In this document: positions 1 through 7,537 of the stretch, piece by piece
How the letters are laid out: each line of letters opens with the position of its first letter
How positions within the stretch are numbered: position 1 is the first letter of the stretch
Assembly (NCBI RefSeq): GCF_009498215.1
Contig: NZ_CP043499.1
Location: 558,001 to 622,000, forward strand
Direction of reading: 5' to 3'
Length of the DNA: 64,000 nt
Origin: Rhizobium grahamii
Lineage (GTDB): Bacteria; Pseudomonadota; Alphaproteobacteria; Rhizobiales; Rhizobiaceae
Made by a program: the position numbers and the translations under genes
The notes under the pieces: generated by a model
The model's input: only the letters and a program-made list of their open reading frames with translations
The model's database searches: none
What the model was told of the DNA's origin: nothing

Positions 1-548
1 AGGACAGGGAAATCGAGGCCAAACAGCTCGTAATAGGCCTTCGAGTGCGGCCAGTTGTCGGAGGAGCTTCCCCGTGCGAAGTAGGTCGGCGCGATTGTGT
101 CAGCAAGCATCGCGGTTGCGGCATCATCGATGACGTGATGGGCGAAGTACCTGTCTCCGATTGCCGTGGAAGGCAACGCGCATTCGTCGATGCTAACGGC
201 GCGTTTCCAGATTGCCCTCGAAGCGGGCCTGATCACCTGCCGGTGGCGCATGCCTCTCGCGTAGAGATCGCCATCGACGTAGTGAGCATTCTCGATCAGA
301 TAGGCGAGCGTGGCTGCATGCTCGACGGAGCCGGCCGAAATACGCGCCATCTCGTACTCACGGGTCGTTTCGAATTGTACTTCGCGCACACGGTCCAATT
401 GGTTCGGGAGATAGATCGCCGCTTCGCGGCTGCCCCGCTCAGCTGGCGATACGACAAGGGTCCGGCTCGCTATCTCGTCCAGGTCAGGTGCCCGGCCTAT
501 CTTTCTGCGCAGCACATGAAGGTAGTTTCGATAATGCAGCACTGCCAT
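1..548 (-). CDS. Glycosyltransferase family 61-like protein (partial, 3' end outside window)
   Basis: This is an open frame on the minus strand from the ATG at 548 to the window edge, about 182 residues, so the C-terminus is missing. A GGGGAA stretch lies just before the start. The frame can be extended upstream only to a stop at 591-593, with no other start codon. The visible protein begins MAVLHYRNYLHVLRRKIG and later has YFAHHVIDDAATAML, which resembles the FH/ExxPR-type block of DUF563 (GT61) glycosyltransferases used in capsular or surface polysaccharide synthesis. That match is by eye only; the diagnostic C-terminal half is absent. The gene diverges from the DMT permease to its right. 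Confidence 0.5.
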   Translation of the reverse strand, partial: MAVLHYRNYLHVLRRKIGRAPDLDEIASRTLVVSPAERGSREAAIYLPNQLDRVREVQFETTREYEMARISAGSVEHAATLAYLIENAHYVDGDLYARGMRHRQVIRPASRAIWKRAVSIDECALPSTAIGDRYFAHHVIDDAATAMLADTIAPTYFARGSSSDNWPHSKAYYELFGLDFPV

Positions 549-731
549 TTCCCCAACGGCAAATACCTTTGCCGTTTCAAGGTGATCTCTTCACCGGATG
601 TTATTTGAGATGAAGCCCGGCTGCGACGTATCACTTGGTTGAATAACCCACCTGTTGGGGAGCGGCCGGGGAAGCTTTGCGGCAACGGATATACGCCCTA
701 TGGGCGGCGCCAGGAAACTGTGGCATAACAT

Positions 732-1709
732 ATGGCCATGGCTATGCATCTCCTGGCAGTCCATCGCGATGGAGGCAGGGCGGAACAGGCGACGAGCAAT
801 TCGCTTTCGATCGCCTATTCCGTCGGCGTGCTATGCTGGCTGCTGTCGGCGGGCGTCTATATCGCCGCCAAATGGGTATCGCCGGAAATGCCGCCCTGGG
901 CGCTCTGCTTTTGGCGCGTGCTGATAGCCTGGGCGATCCTGATGCCGATGGTCAGCAGCCACTTCGGCGACATGGTCGCTCTTCTGAAAAAGCGAGCGCT
1001 GGAAATCATTATTGTCGGCGGCATGGGACTTGCGATCTGCCAGGGAATGATTTTCGTCGGACTTGAACATGCCGACGCCACAACAGCCGGAATCATCATC
1101 GCGCTGATCCCGATCATTACGATGATCCTCGCCCGTTTCATTCTGGCCGAGCCCATGGGACGCTGGCAGGTTGTCGGGTCCGTTCTCGCGTTCCTCGGGA
1201 TCCTTGTCATTATCGTGAAGGGCAACCCCGCCGCCCTCATGCGCTTGGAATTCAACCCAGGAGAGCTCTGGATCATCGCCGGGGCTTTCTGCTTCAGCCT
1301 CTACACCGTCCTTCTTCGTCGCGCGAAGTTCGATATCGATCGCCTCTCGCTCCTGGTCTTGCTTCTCGGTGCCGCGGTGCTGACGGCGCTGCCTCTATAC
1401 CTTATCGAGCTTGCGTCCGACGACCGCACGACACTGACCACCAGCGGCTTTGTCGCGCTTGCCTATGTGGCAATTCCGGGCGGCGCGCTGATGTATTATC
1501 TCTTCAATCGGAGCATCGAGACGCTGGGGGCAAGCCGGGCGGGCGTGCTCCTCTACATTCAGACGATCTTCATCGCGATCCTTGCTTACCTGATCCTCGG
1601 CGAGCAGCTGCAGTTCTACCACCTCGAGGGCGCGGCGCTCATTGTCGCCGGCCTGCTGCTCATCATCTTCCTCAAGTCGAAGGCCAGCGCTGAGGTAAAG
1701 ACTGCATAA
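732..1709 (+). CDS. DMT-superfamily permease (EamA family)
   Basis: A 325-residue, very hydrophobic protein with about ten membrane segments arranged as two EamA repeats (roughly residues 25-160 and 175-310). The second repeat ends in the typical GEQLQFYHLEGAALIVAGLLL block. Family members export metabolites, amino acids or drugs across the inner membrane; no substrate can be assigned. Three in-frame ATGs (732, 738, 744) compete as start and none has a strong ribosome binding site. It stands alone, divergent from the gene at 1-548 and convergent with the hydrolase that ends at 1737. Confidence 0.85.
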   Translation: MAMAMHLLAVHRDGGRAEQATSNSLSIAYSVGVLCWLLSAGVYIAAKWVSPEMPPWALCFWRVLIAWAILMPMVSSHFGDMVALLKKRALEIIIVGGMGLAICQGMIFVGLEHADATTAGIIIALIPIITMILARFILAEPMGRWQVVGSVLAFLGILVIIVKGNPAALMRLEFNPGELWIIAGAFCFSLYTVLLRRAKFDIDRLSLLVLLLGAAVLTALPLYLIELASDDRTTLTTSGFVALAYVAIPGGALMYYLFNRSIETLGASRAGVLLYIQTIFIAILAYLILGEQLQFYHLEGAALIVAGLLLIIFLKSKASAEVKTA

Positions 1710-1710
1710 G

Positions 1711-1735
1711 GCGCCGGCTTTGGGCGATCCGGCGC
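1711..1735. terminator. Inverted repeat between convergent genes, possible bidirectional terminator
   Basis: GCGCCGG (1711-1717) pairs with CCGGCGC (1729-1735) across an 11-nt loop. It fills almost all of the 27-bp gap between the convergent DMT permease and cysteine hydrolase genes. There is no U-tract on either side, so termination is an inference from position. Confidence 0.45.
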
Positions 1736-1736
1736 T

Positions 1737-2390
1737 CTACTCGGCTGCGGCCCGGCTTTGCACGGCGGAAATGGCCTCTAGGACTTCGCTCGTGCTGATG
1801 ATCGCGTTCGCGTAGTTCGGCATGTTGATCTCCAGCGCTGCGCGCATCATCTCGTCCGAATAGTCCGCGACCGCATCCTTCACCACCGTCACGTCGTATC
1901 CAAGCTCGGCCGCGAACCGCACGGTTGCCTCGATGCAGGTGTGTGCGATCAAACCGATGACGATAAGCCGTTGGATACCCTGCCGTTTGAGCAGGTTGTC
2001 CAGATCGGTGTTGGCGAAACCGCTCGAGCACCAATGTTCTTGAGCGACGGTTTCACCCGCCAGCGGAACGAACTCGGCTCGGAACTGACCGCCCCAGGTG
2101 CCGTCCTGGAAGCTCTTGCGGTGCCATGCAGCGCGCTGGATCGGCGCGATATATTTCCAGTTCTCGTAATCACCTTCGCGATACCGATGATGCATGGCGA
2201 AGAAGACACGGAGGCTGGCACCGCGCGCGGCTTTCAGGATCTGCTCCATATGCTCGACGCAGTGGTTGGCCTCGGCGACAGCCTGAATGCGAGGCCAGAT
2301 CTTGCCGCCTTCCGAGATGAAGTCGTTGTAGGGGTCGACCACCAGCAGACCGGTATCAGCCGCGTCGAATGGAACGGTTAAGTGCGTCAT
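1737..2390 (-). CDS. Cysteine hydrolase, isochorismatase-like family
   Basis: A 217-residue protein that fits a complete isochorismatase-like domain. Asp19 (VVDPYNDF) and Cys152 (GLIAHTCIEATVR) correspond to the catalytic Asp and nucleophile. The usual catalytic Lys is not seen; Glu118 (AQEHWCSSGFANTDLD) sits at that place, so this is a variant subgroup. The HWxSSGFANTDLD block is a known subfamily pattern. The start follows GGGGAG with suitable spacing. The gene lies 17 bp downstream of the SRPBCC gene and is probably co-transcribed with it and the epoxide hydrolase, under the palindromic site at 4375-4409. Substrate unknown; C-N hydrolysis of an amide or similar is the family expectation. 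Confidence 0.8.
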   Translation of the reverse strand: MTHLTVPFDAADTGLLVVDPYNDFISEGGKIWPRIQAVAEANHCVEHMEQILKAARGASLRVFFAMHHRYREGDYENWKYIAPIQRAAWHRKSFQDGTWGGQFRAEFVPLAGETVAQEHWCSSGFANTDLDNLLKRQGIQRLIVIGLIAHTCIEATVRFAAELGYDVTVVKDAVADYSDEMMRAALEINMPNYANAIISTSEVLEAISAVQSRAAAE

Positions 2391-2407
2391 CGTCGATCTC
2401 CCCGTTC

Positions 2408-2956
2408 TCAGGCGGCCTTGGCGGACATCTGACGCAGAGCGAAACGTTCGATGCTTGCCGCAAACAATGGTGTCTCGCCCTTGTTGTGGGCAATCGACAT
2501 CGGCTGGCGCTGGGTGCGGAAGATCTCGAACGGAATGCCCTGGCGCTCCAGACCCGCGAGCATCTCGTCGGTCGCGAAGGACTGGACGCGATTGGTGAAT
2601 TCGCAGCGATCCTTGTCGAGTGCCTTGACGCTGAGCTCCCAGGTCACGTGAATGACCACGCGGCCCGTCGGGGTGAAGACGTCGGAGTCGGAGTCGAGGA
2701 TGAGATGGGTCTTCTCGCCTAGCGTCTCGTGATAATGCTGTACCATAAGGCTGCCACCGATCGTCTCGACGTTGATCGACATCCGCGTGCCGTCAGGAGC
2801 CGTCGTGAAGCCGGCCGCGATATGGGCGGGCGAGCAGCCCTGGTATTCCTTTTCCGGGAGAGAGAAGCACCAAGCCGGAATGTCGATCTTCTCGATCGGG
2901 GCGTTGATGATTGCGCTGAAGCTGGAGTCCACGATCTGATTGTCACGCACTGTCAT
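2408..2956 (-). CDS. SRPBCC-like (START/aromatase-fold) protein
   Basis: A 182-residue protein starting MTVRDNQIVDSSFSAIINAP. The ATG at 2956 is chosen because AAGGAG lies 4 nt upstream; a longer open frame upstream is low-complexity Arg/Ser sequence and overlaps the neighbouring gene. The START-like pattern is an N-terminal strand ending in INAP(I)EKI, a central HYHE/DSDSDVFTPTGRVV sheet, and a C-terminal helix rich in charged residues. Members bind hydrophobic ligands or act as polyketide cyclase/aromatase-like proteins. It sits between the epoxide hydrolase (58-bp gap) and the cysteine hydrolase (17-bp gap), all leftward. Function beyond ligand binding is not resolved, and the fold call is tentative. 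Confidence 0.65.
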   Translation of the reverse strand: MTVRDNQIVDSSFSAIINAPIEKIDIPAWCFSLPEKEYQGCSPAHIAAGFTTAPDGTRMSINVETIGGSLMVQHYHETLGEKTHLILDSDSDVFTPTGRVVIHVTWELSVKALDKDRCEFTNRVQSFATDEMLAGLERQGIPFEIFRTQRQPMSIAHNKGETPLFAASIERFALRQMSAKAA

Positions 2957-3014
2957 TCTCCTTGATTGCGGGGTGGAGGTGATGGAGGCGGCGCAGGTAC
3001 TGGCGCCGCCTCCA

Positions 3015-4310
3015 TCAGATCTGGTCGCGAAGCGACTTGAACGAGGCGCGGAGCTCCGAAGTGAAGAGCTCAGGCTGTTCCCAGGCCGCGAAGTGACCGC
3101 CCTTCGGCGGGCGATTGTAATGAATAAGGTTCGGATAGGCTTTCTCGGCCCAGCTCTGCGGCGCTTGGTAGATCTCGTCGGGAAAGGCGCTGACCGCAAC
3201 TGGGATCTTGATGCCGCGAGGATCGAAGAACCCTCCGCTGGGGTGGTGGGCGTTGTCCCAATAAAGCCTTGCCGACGAAATCGCGGTGTTCGTCAGCCAA
3301 TACAATGTGACGTTGTCGAGTACGTCGTCGGGGCTCAGGCCTTCCTTCCCGCCGTCGATCGACCGCGCGATCATTCGGTAGCTGCGGATATCGTGGTCGA
3401 GCATCCAGGCAGCTAGTCCAACGGGCGAGTCGACGATGCCGTAAAGCGTCTGGGGTCGGTTGTTCATTTCGATCGCGTAGCCGAGGCCGTTCTTGTTGAA
3501 GTCGTCGAGCTGATCCCAGGCCCTCTTTTCGTCGGCCGACAGGCCCTCCGGCGGTGTCCCGGCGGCCAGCGATTTGGAAATTTCGGCCGGGACCGTGGCG
3601 GCCATGTTCGTGTGAATGCCGAGAAGTCCGGGAGGCTGCTGTACGGCCATGAGTTCGGTCACCGCATTGCCCCAGTCGCCGCCCTGCGCGACATACTTCG
3701 TGTATCCGAGACGCTCCATGAGCACGGCCCAGGCTTTTGCGATCCGCGGCGGGTTCCATCCGGTCTCCCGAGGCTTGCCGGAAAAGCCGTAGCCGGGCAG
3801 GGAGGGAATGACGACGTGAAAGGCGTCGGCTTCGGTACCGCCATAGGCTGTCGGATCCGTCAGCGGCTTGATGATCTTCAGCTGCTCGATCACGGAGCCT
3901 GGCCAGCCGTGGGTGATGATGATCGGCAGCGCGTTTTCGTGCTTCGACTTCACATGGATGAAGTGGATGTCGAGACCGTCGAGCTCCGTGGTGAACTGCG
4001 GGAACGCATTGAGACGGGCTTCGACCTTGCGCCAATCGTGGCCTTTCCAATGTTTGGCGAGCTTCTTGATCGTGCCGAGGCGAACGCCCTGGCCATCGTC
4101 CGACACGTTTTCCTCATCCGGCCACCGCGTGGCCGCGACGCGACGGTGGAGATCAGCGAGCTGCTCGTCAGTTGCGACAAACTTGAATGGCTTGATCCCG
4201 GGAGCGGCACTCGTGGCGGCGAATGCCTGTGGGATCATGCCCATCGCGCTTGCGGTCGCGGCGGTTGCGAGAAGGGTTCGACGCGTGACGGTCAGCTGAA
4301 TCTTGGACAT
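3015..4310 (-). CDS. Epoxide hydrolase with Tat signal peptide
   Basis: A 431-residue alpha/beta hydrolase with an N-terminal epoxide hydrolase domain. The start at 4310 follows AGGAGGATGCC. Residues 8-32 form a twin-arginine signal (VTRRTLLAT, then a hydrophobic stretch ending QAFAA), so the enzyme should be exported folded. HGWPGS (134-139) gives the oxyanion region, Asp212 in GGDWG is the likely nucleophile, and His406 in KGGHFAAWEQPE the general base. Trp-rich GWNPPRIAKAW is typical of microsomal-type epoxide hydrolases. The reaction would be epoxide to diol. It is the first gene of a leftward three-gene unit preceded by the palindromic operator at 4375-4409. Confidence 0.85.
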   Translation of the reverse strand: MSKIQLTVTRRTLLATAATASAMGMIPQAFAATSAAPGIKPFKFVATDEQLADLHRRVAATRWPDEENVSDDGQGVRLGTIKKLAKHWKGHDWRKVEARLNAFPQFTTELDGLDIHFIHVKSKHENALPIIITHGWPGSVIEQLKIIKPLTDPTAYGGTEADAFHVVIPSLPGYGFSGKPRETGWNPPRIAKAWAVLMERLGYTKYVAQGGDWGNAVTELMAVQQPPGLLGIHTNMAATVPAEISKSLAAGTPPEGLSADEKRAWDQLDDFNKNGLGYAIEMNNRPQTLYGIVDSPVGLAAWMLDHDIRSYRMIARSIDGGKEGLSPDDVLDNVTLYWLTNTAISSARLYWDNAHHPSGGFFDPRGIKIPVAVSAFPDEIYQAPQSWAEKAYPNLIHYNRPPKGGHFAAWEQPELFTSELRASFKSLRDQI

Positions 4311-4374
4311 GGCATCCTCCTGGGTGTTGCTTGTTTTCCGAGCAGGAGGGTCACATCGATGGGGCGGCCTCACC

Positions 4375-4409
4375 ATTGCACAAAGGTATCGACGACACCT
4401 TGGTATCGG
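4375..4409. promoter_or_regulatory. Regulon palindrome, site A
   Basis: The left half ATTGCACAAAGGTATCG (4375-4391) and the right half CGACACCTTGGTATCGG (4393-4409) form an inverted repeat about the single base at 4392. The centre lies 82 bp upstream of the epoxide hydrolase start. This is one of ten copies of the same motif in regions 1 to 3 of the window. Binding by the FixJ/NodW-type regulator at 20446-21126 is an inference. Confidence 0.65.
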
Positions 4410-4434
4410 TCCGAGAGTTTGGTCCTGGACGCCG

Positions 4435-7075
4435 TTATACGAAGGTTGGCGAGGTCTCTGCCGCAGCCAAATAGGCGGGGAGGGAAAAGTGGATGGTTAC
4501 GCCAGGGCCATCATTTGCTTCAGCCCACAGTCTGCCGCCATGGTTTTCGATGATCGAGCGGCAAATGGTGAGACCGATGCCCATCCCATCCGTTTTCGTG
4601 GTGTAGAACGCCTCGAACAAGCGCGAAGCGGAATCCGTTTCAATTCCTATCCCGTTGTCAATGACGGCTAAGCCGACAAGACCGTCGTCGTCGATCCGGG
4701 TACGGATCTCGATCATTTTCAACCGATCCCGAATGCCTTTGACGGCATCGATCGAGTTTCGGAGCAGGTTGCTGATGACTTGCTGGAGCTGCACACGGTC
4801 ACCGTTGACTGGAGGGAGATCCCGCAGAAACGAGGTCCGGATCACGACGCTGTTTCTCCTCTGATCGTTGGCCAGAAGGGCGATGACCTCATTCACGGCG
4901 TCGTGGAGGTCGAGCTTTCCAAAGCTGATCGTACGCTTGCCGAATAGCGCTCGCAGCCTGACGATGACTTCGGTAGCCCTGTTGGCATCGCGAATGGTGC
5001 GTCGAGCCGTTTCGAGTGCCGTCTCAATATTGGGGGCTCCATCGATAGCATCCGCAGGCATGTGCCGGCGTTCGTGAGGATCCCCGAAATCGGCTGGTTG
5101 ACTTCATGGGCGATTGCCGCGGACATCTGGCCAAGGCTAAGGAACCCGGTCAGCCGCGCAAGCTCGGCACGGAGCTGGTCGCCTGCCTCCTCCGCCATGC
5201 GTTTCTGAGTGATGTCTTGGATGGCACCGAGCGATTCTCTGTGTCCGTCCTGGTGGTCAATCGCCTGGCTGATCACCCGGATATGCTTGATGGCGCCTTC
5301 GCGGCTCAACAACCGCAGCTCATAATCTAGGTTGCCGCCGACCTCGCGAACCGAGTTCATCTTTTCAGCCAGAAAACCGAGGTCGTCAGGGTGGATTCTT
5401 TCCCTGATCTGTTCAAGTGTGACGCGCTCACCGTCCAACTCGAAAATCCTCAACCACTCATCGGAGAGCGTCAGCGCGTCGGTCTGTACGTTCCAAGAGA
5501 ATGTGCCGGTGCTGCTGACGGTCTGTCCTGCAGCGAGGAACGCCCTGCTCCTCCTTAGCTCCTCCTCGACATTCTTGCGATCGTCTATATCCGTGAGGAG
5601 GCCATACCAGCGAACGATCTTGCCTTCGGCGTTCCTGAGGGGCTGGCCGCGGACCTGGAACCAGCGAAACGCACCATCGTGACGGCGATACCGGCTTTCG
5701 TAGTGGTAGGGTTCACCGCTTTCAAGCGAGCCCATGAACTTATCGATATTGATCTGTACATCGTCGGGATGGGTGATGCCATTGGTGGCCCAGCTTTGGA
5801 CCTCTTCCAGCGGTATGCCGAAATAGTCGAGGAGCTGCTGGTTGCTTCCATCAAGCGTGCCGTCGGGGGTGGAAAGTATGATCATCCCAGGCACCATATT
5901 GACGATGTGACGGAATTCCCTCTCGCTGTCTGCCAGCGCACTCTCGGCGCGCTTACGGTCGTCGATATCGTTGAGGAGAAAATACCACCTTATCGTGGAT
6001 CCCTCGTGATCTCGCACCGGATTCCCCCGGACTTGGAACCACCGATACACGCCATCATGGCGGCGAAGCCTTTCCACTACCTCATAGGACTGAGCCGAAG
6101 CGACCGCTTCGGCAAACAGCGCAACGGCTCGGGCGCGATCGTCCGGATGAATGATGTCGTTGGTTTGCCAGTTCTGGTGCTCGGCAAAATCATAGCCGAA
6201 GAAGCGCAGGGATTGGTCGTTCACAGTCTCCACCGAACCATCGGGTCGGAGCACAATGATCAAGCCAGGAAGCGAATTGACAATCAGATGAAGTTGGCTC
6301 TGGCTCTCGCGCAATGCATCGGCGGCCCTTCGCCGATCGTCGATATCGGTCAGCAGCCCGTACCAGCGGATGATATTTCCGCCTTCGTCTCGAACGGGCA
6401 GCCCCGAATCTGGAACCATCTGAACATGCCGTCATGGCGTCGGAAGCGAGTCTCGAAATCGTATGGATCGCCGGTCCTGAGTGATGAGGTGAACGTGTCG
6501 ATGCAGTGTTCCAGGTCGTCGGGATGGGTAATGCCATTGGTCGCCCATTGGGCAACCTCTTCGAGGGGCATCTGGAAATAGTCGAGAAGCTGCTGGTTGC
6601 TTCCGTTCAAGCGCCCATCAGGCGTAAAGAGCGCGACCATCCCGGCGATAGTGCCGAGGATCAATCTTGCCTCGCGCTCGCTCTCGGCGAGGCTGAGCGC
6701 GGAAATCTTGCGGTCGTCGATATCAGTTGCGATGGCGCACCACTTTGATATTTCACCCGAAGCCGCCCTGATGGGTCTGCAGCCGATAAGAAACCATCGA
6801 AGACGACCATCTGTGCTTCGCAGGCGCACCTCGCATTCGCGAGCCTCTTTCCCCGTGCCGGCATGCAGGGTCGCAGTCAGCGAAGGCAAATCGGTGGGCT
6901 CGACCACATCCTCCCAGCTCCAATGATCCTTCATCGACCACCGCAGCCCCGTGTACTCTTCCCATCGATGGTTTACAAAATCGACGCGGCCATCTGCACG
7001 CACAGTGAAGACGATATTTGGAAGTGCATTCAAGACTTCGCCGAAATCCGCTTCCATATCCGACCCATCGCGCAC
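4435..7075 (-). pseudogene. Multi-PAS sensor histidine kinase, frameshifted twice as sequenced
   Basis: Three overlapping frames add up to one kinase. Residues from 7075 to about 6405 give two PAS domains. From about 6405 to 5036 there are further PAS domains (each closed by WYGLLTDIDDRK-like PAC motifs) and the H-box IAHEVNQPISG. From about 5032 to 4435 there is the ATPase domain with N-box NLLRNSIDA and G-boxes DNGIGI and GMGIGL. Restoring one base in the C run at 6402-6405 and one in the G run at 5032-5036 gives about 880 aa, close to the 883-aa paralogue next to it. An alternative start is 7057 (MEADFGEVLNALPN), matching the paralogue's N-terminus. Both lesions are homopolymer deletions, so the gene may be intact in the organism. 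It is the last gene of the sensor cluster and has no membrane segments. Confidence 0.85.
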
Positions 7076-7139
7076 CCGGGAGCTGAAGCTTACATCATGT
7101 TGCAGCAGATCGCCTAACAGTGGCGGCGCAGCCTTTTGA

Positions 7140-7164
7140 GCCCTCTTCGATACATCGAGAGGGC
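7140..7164 (-). terminator. Intercistronic hairpin between receiver gene and last kinase
   Basis: GCCCTC (7140-7145) plus TCGA (7147-7150) pair with TCGA (7155-7158) plus GAGGGC (7159-7164) around a TACA loop, with one bulged T at 7146. It lies just after the receiver-protein stop at 7172. Without a U-tract it could attenuate or stabilise the mRNA rather than end it. Confidence 0.4.
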
Positions 7165-7171
7165 GTAGTCA

Positions 7172-7537
7172 TTAAGCTATAGCGCGGAGTGCTTCCTGCA
7201 GTTCATCGTCACCGAACGGCTTGAAGAGACACTCAAGGGCTCCTTCATTCAGTAAACGGGTCCGCAGGATTTCATCCTTGAGTGCCGTAATAAAGATGGT
7301 CGGCACCCGCTGGCCTCTCCTCGATAGCTCCTTGTAAAGCTCCGGTCCGGTCATGCCGGGCATGGCGATATCGAGTATCATGCCGTCGCTGATCTTGAAT
7401 GCCTCCGCGTTCAGGAATGCCTCCGCAGAACTGAAGGCATCGACACTGAAGCCGAATGAGCGAAGGAGGTCTGGCAGCGCTTCTCGAACGGACTCGTCGT
7501 CATCGACCACGGAGAGATGTTTCTGTCTGTTTGTCAT
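7172..7537 (-). CDS. Single-domain response regulator (receiver only)
   Basis: A 121-residue CheY/FixJ-type receiver with no output domain. The acidic pocket is VDDDES (residues 11-16), the phospho-acceptor is Asp56 in ILDIAMPGM, Thr in FITALKD is the switch residue, and Lys in FKPFGDDE is the conserved lysine. Its ATG overlaps the stop of the 883-aa kinase gene in an ATGA (7534-7537), so the two are translationally coupled and likely form a cognate pair. Stand-alone receivers of this kind can act as phosphate sinks or as partners of another protein. About 55 percent or more of visible positions match the sister receiver at 10327-10698. Confidence 0.9.
   Translation of the reverse strand: MTNRQKHLSVVDDDESVREALPDLLRSFGFSVDAFSSAEAFLNAEAFKISDGMILDIAMPGMTGPELYKELSRRGQRVPTIFITALKDEILRTRLLNEGALECLFKPFGDDELQEALRAIA

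Noticed and set aside
4435..7075. Phase variation by homopolymer slippage in the sensor kinase
   Set aside because: The runs are only 4-5 bases long, and the same kind of lesion is found in three unrelated genes, so sequencing error is the simpler explanation.
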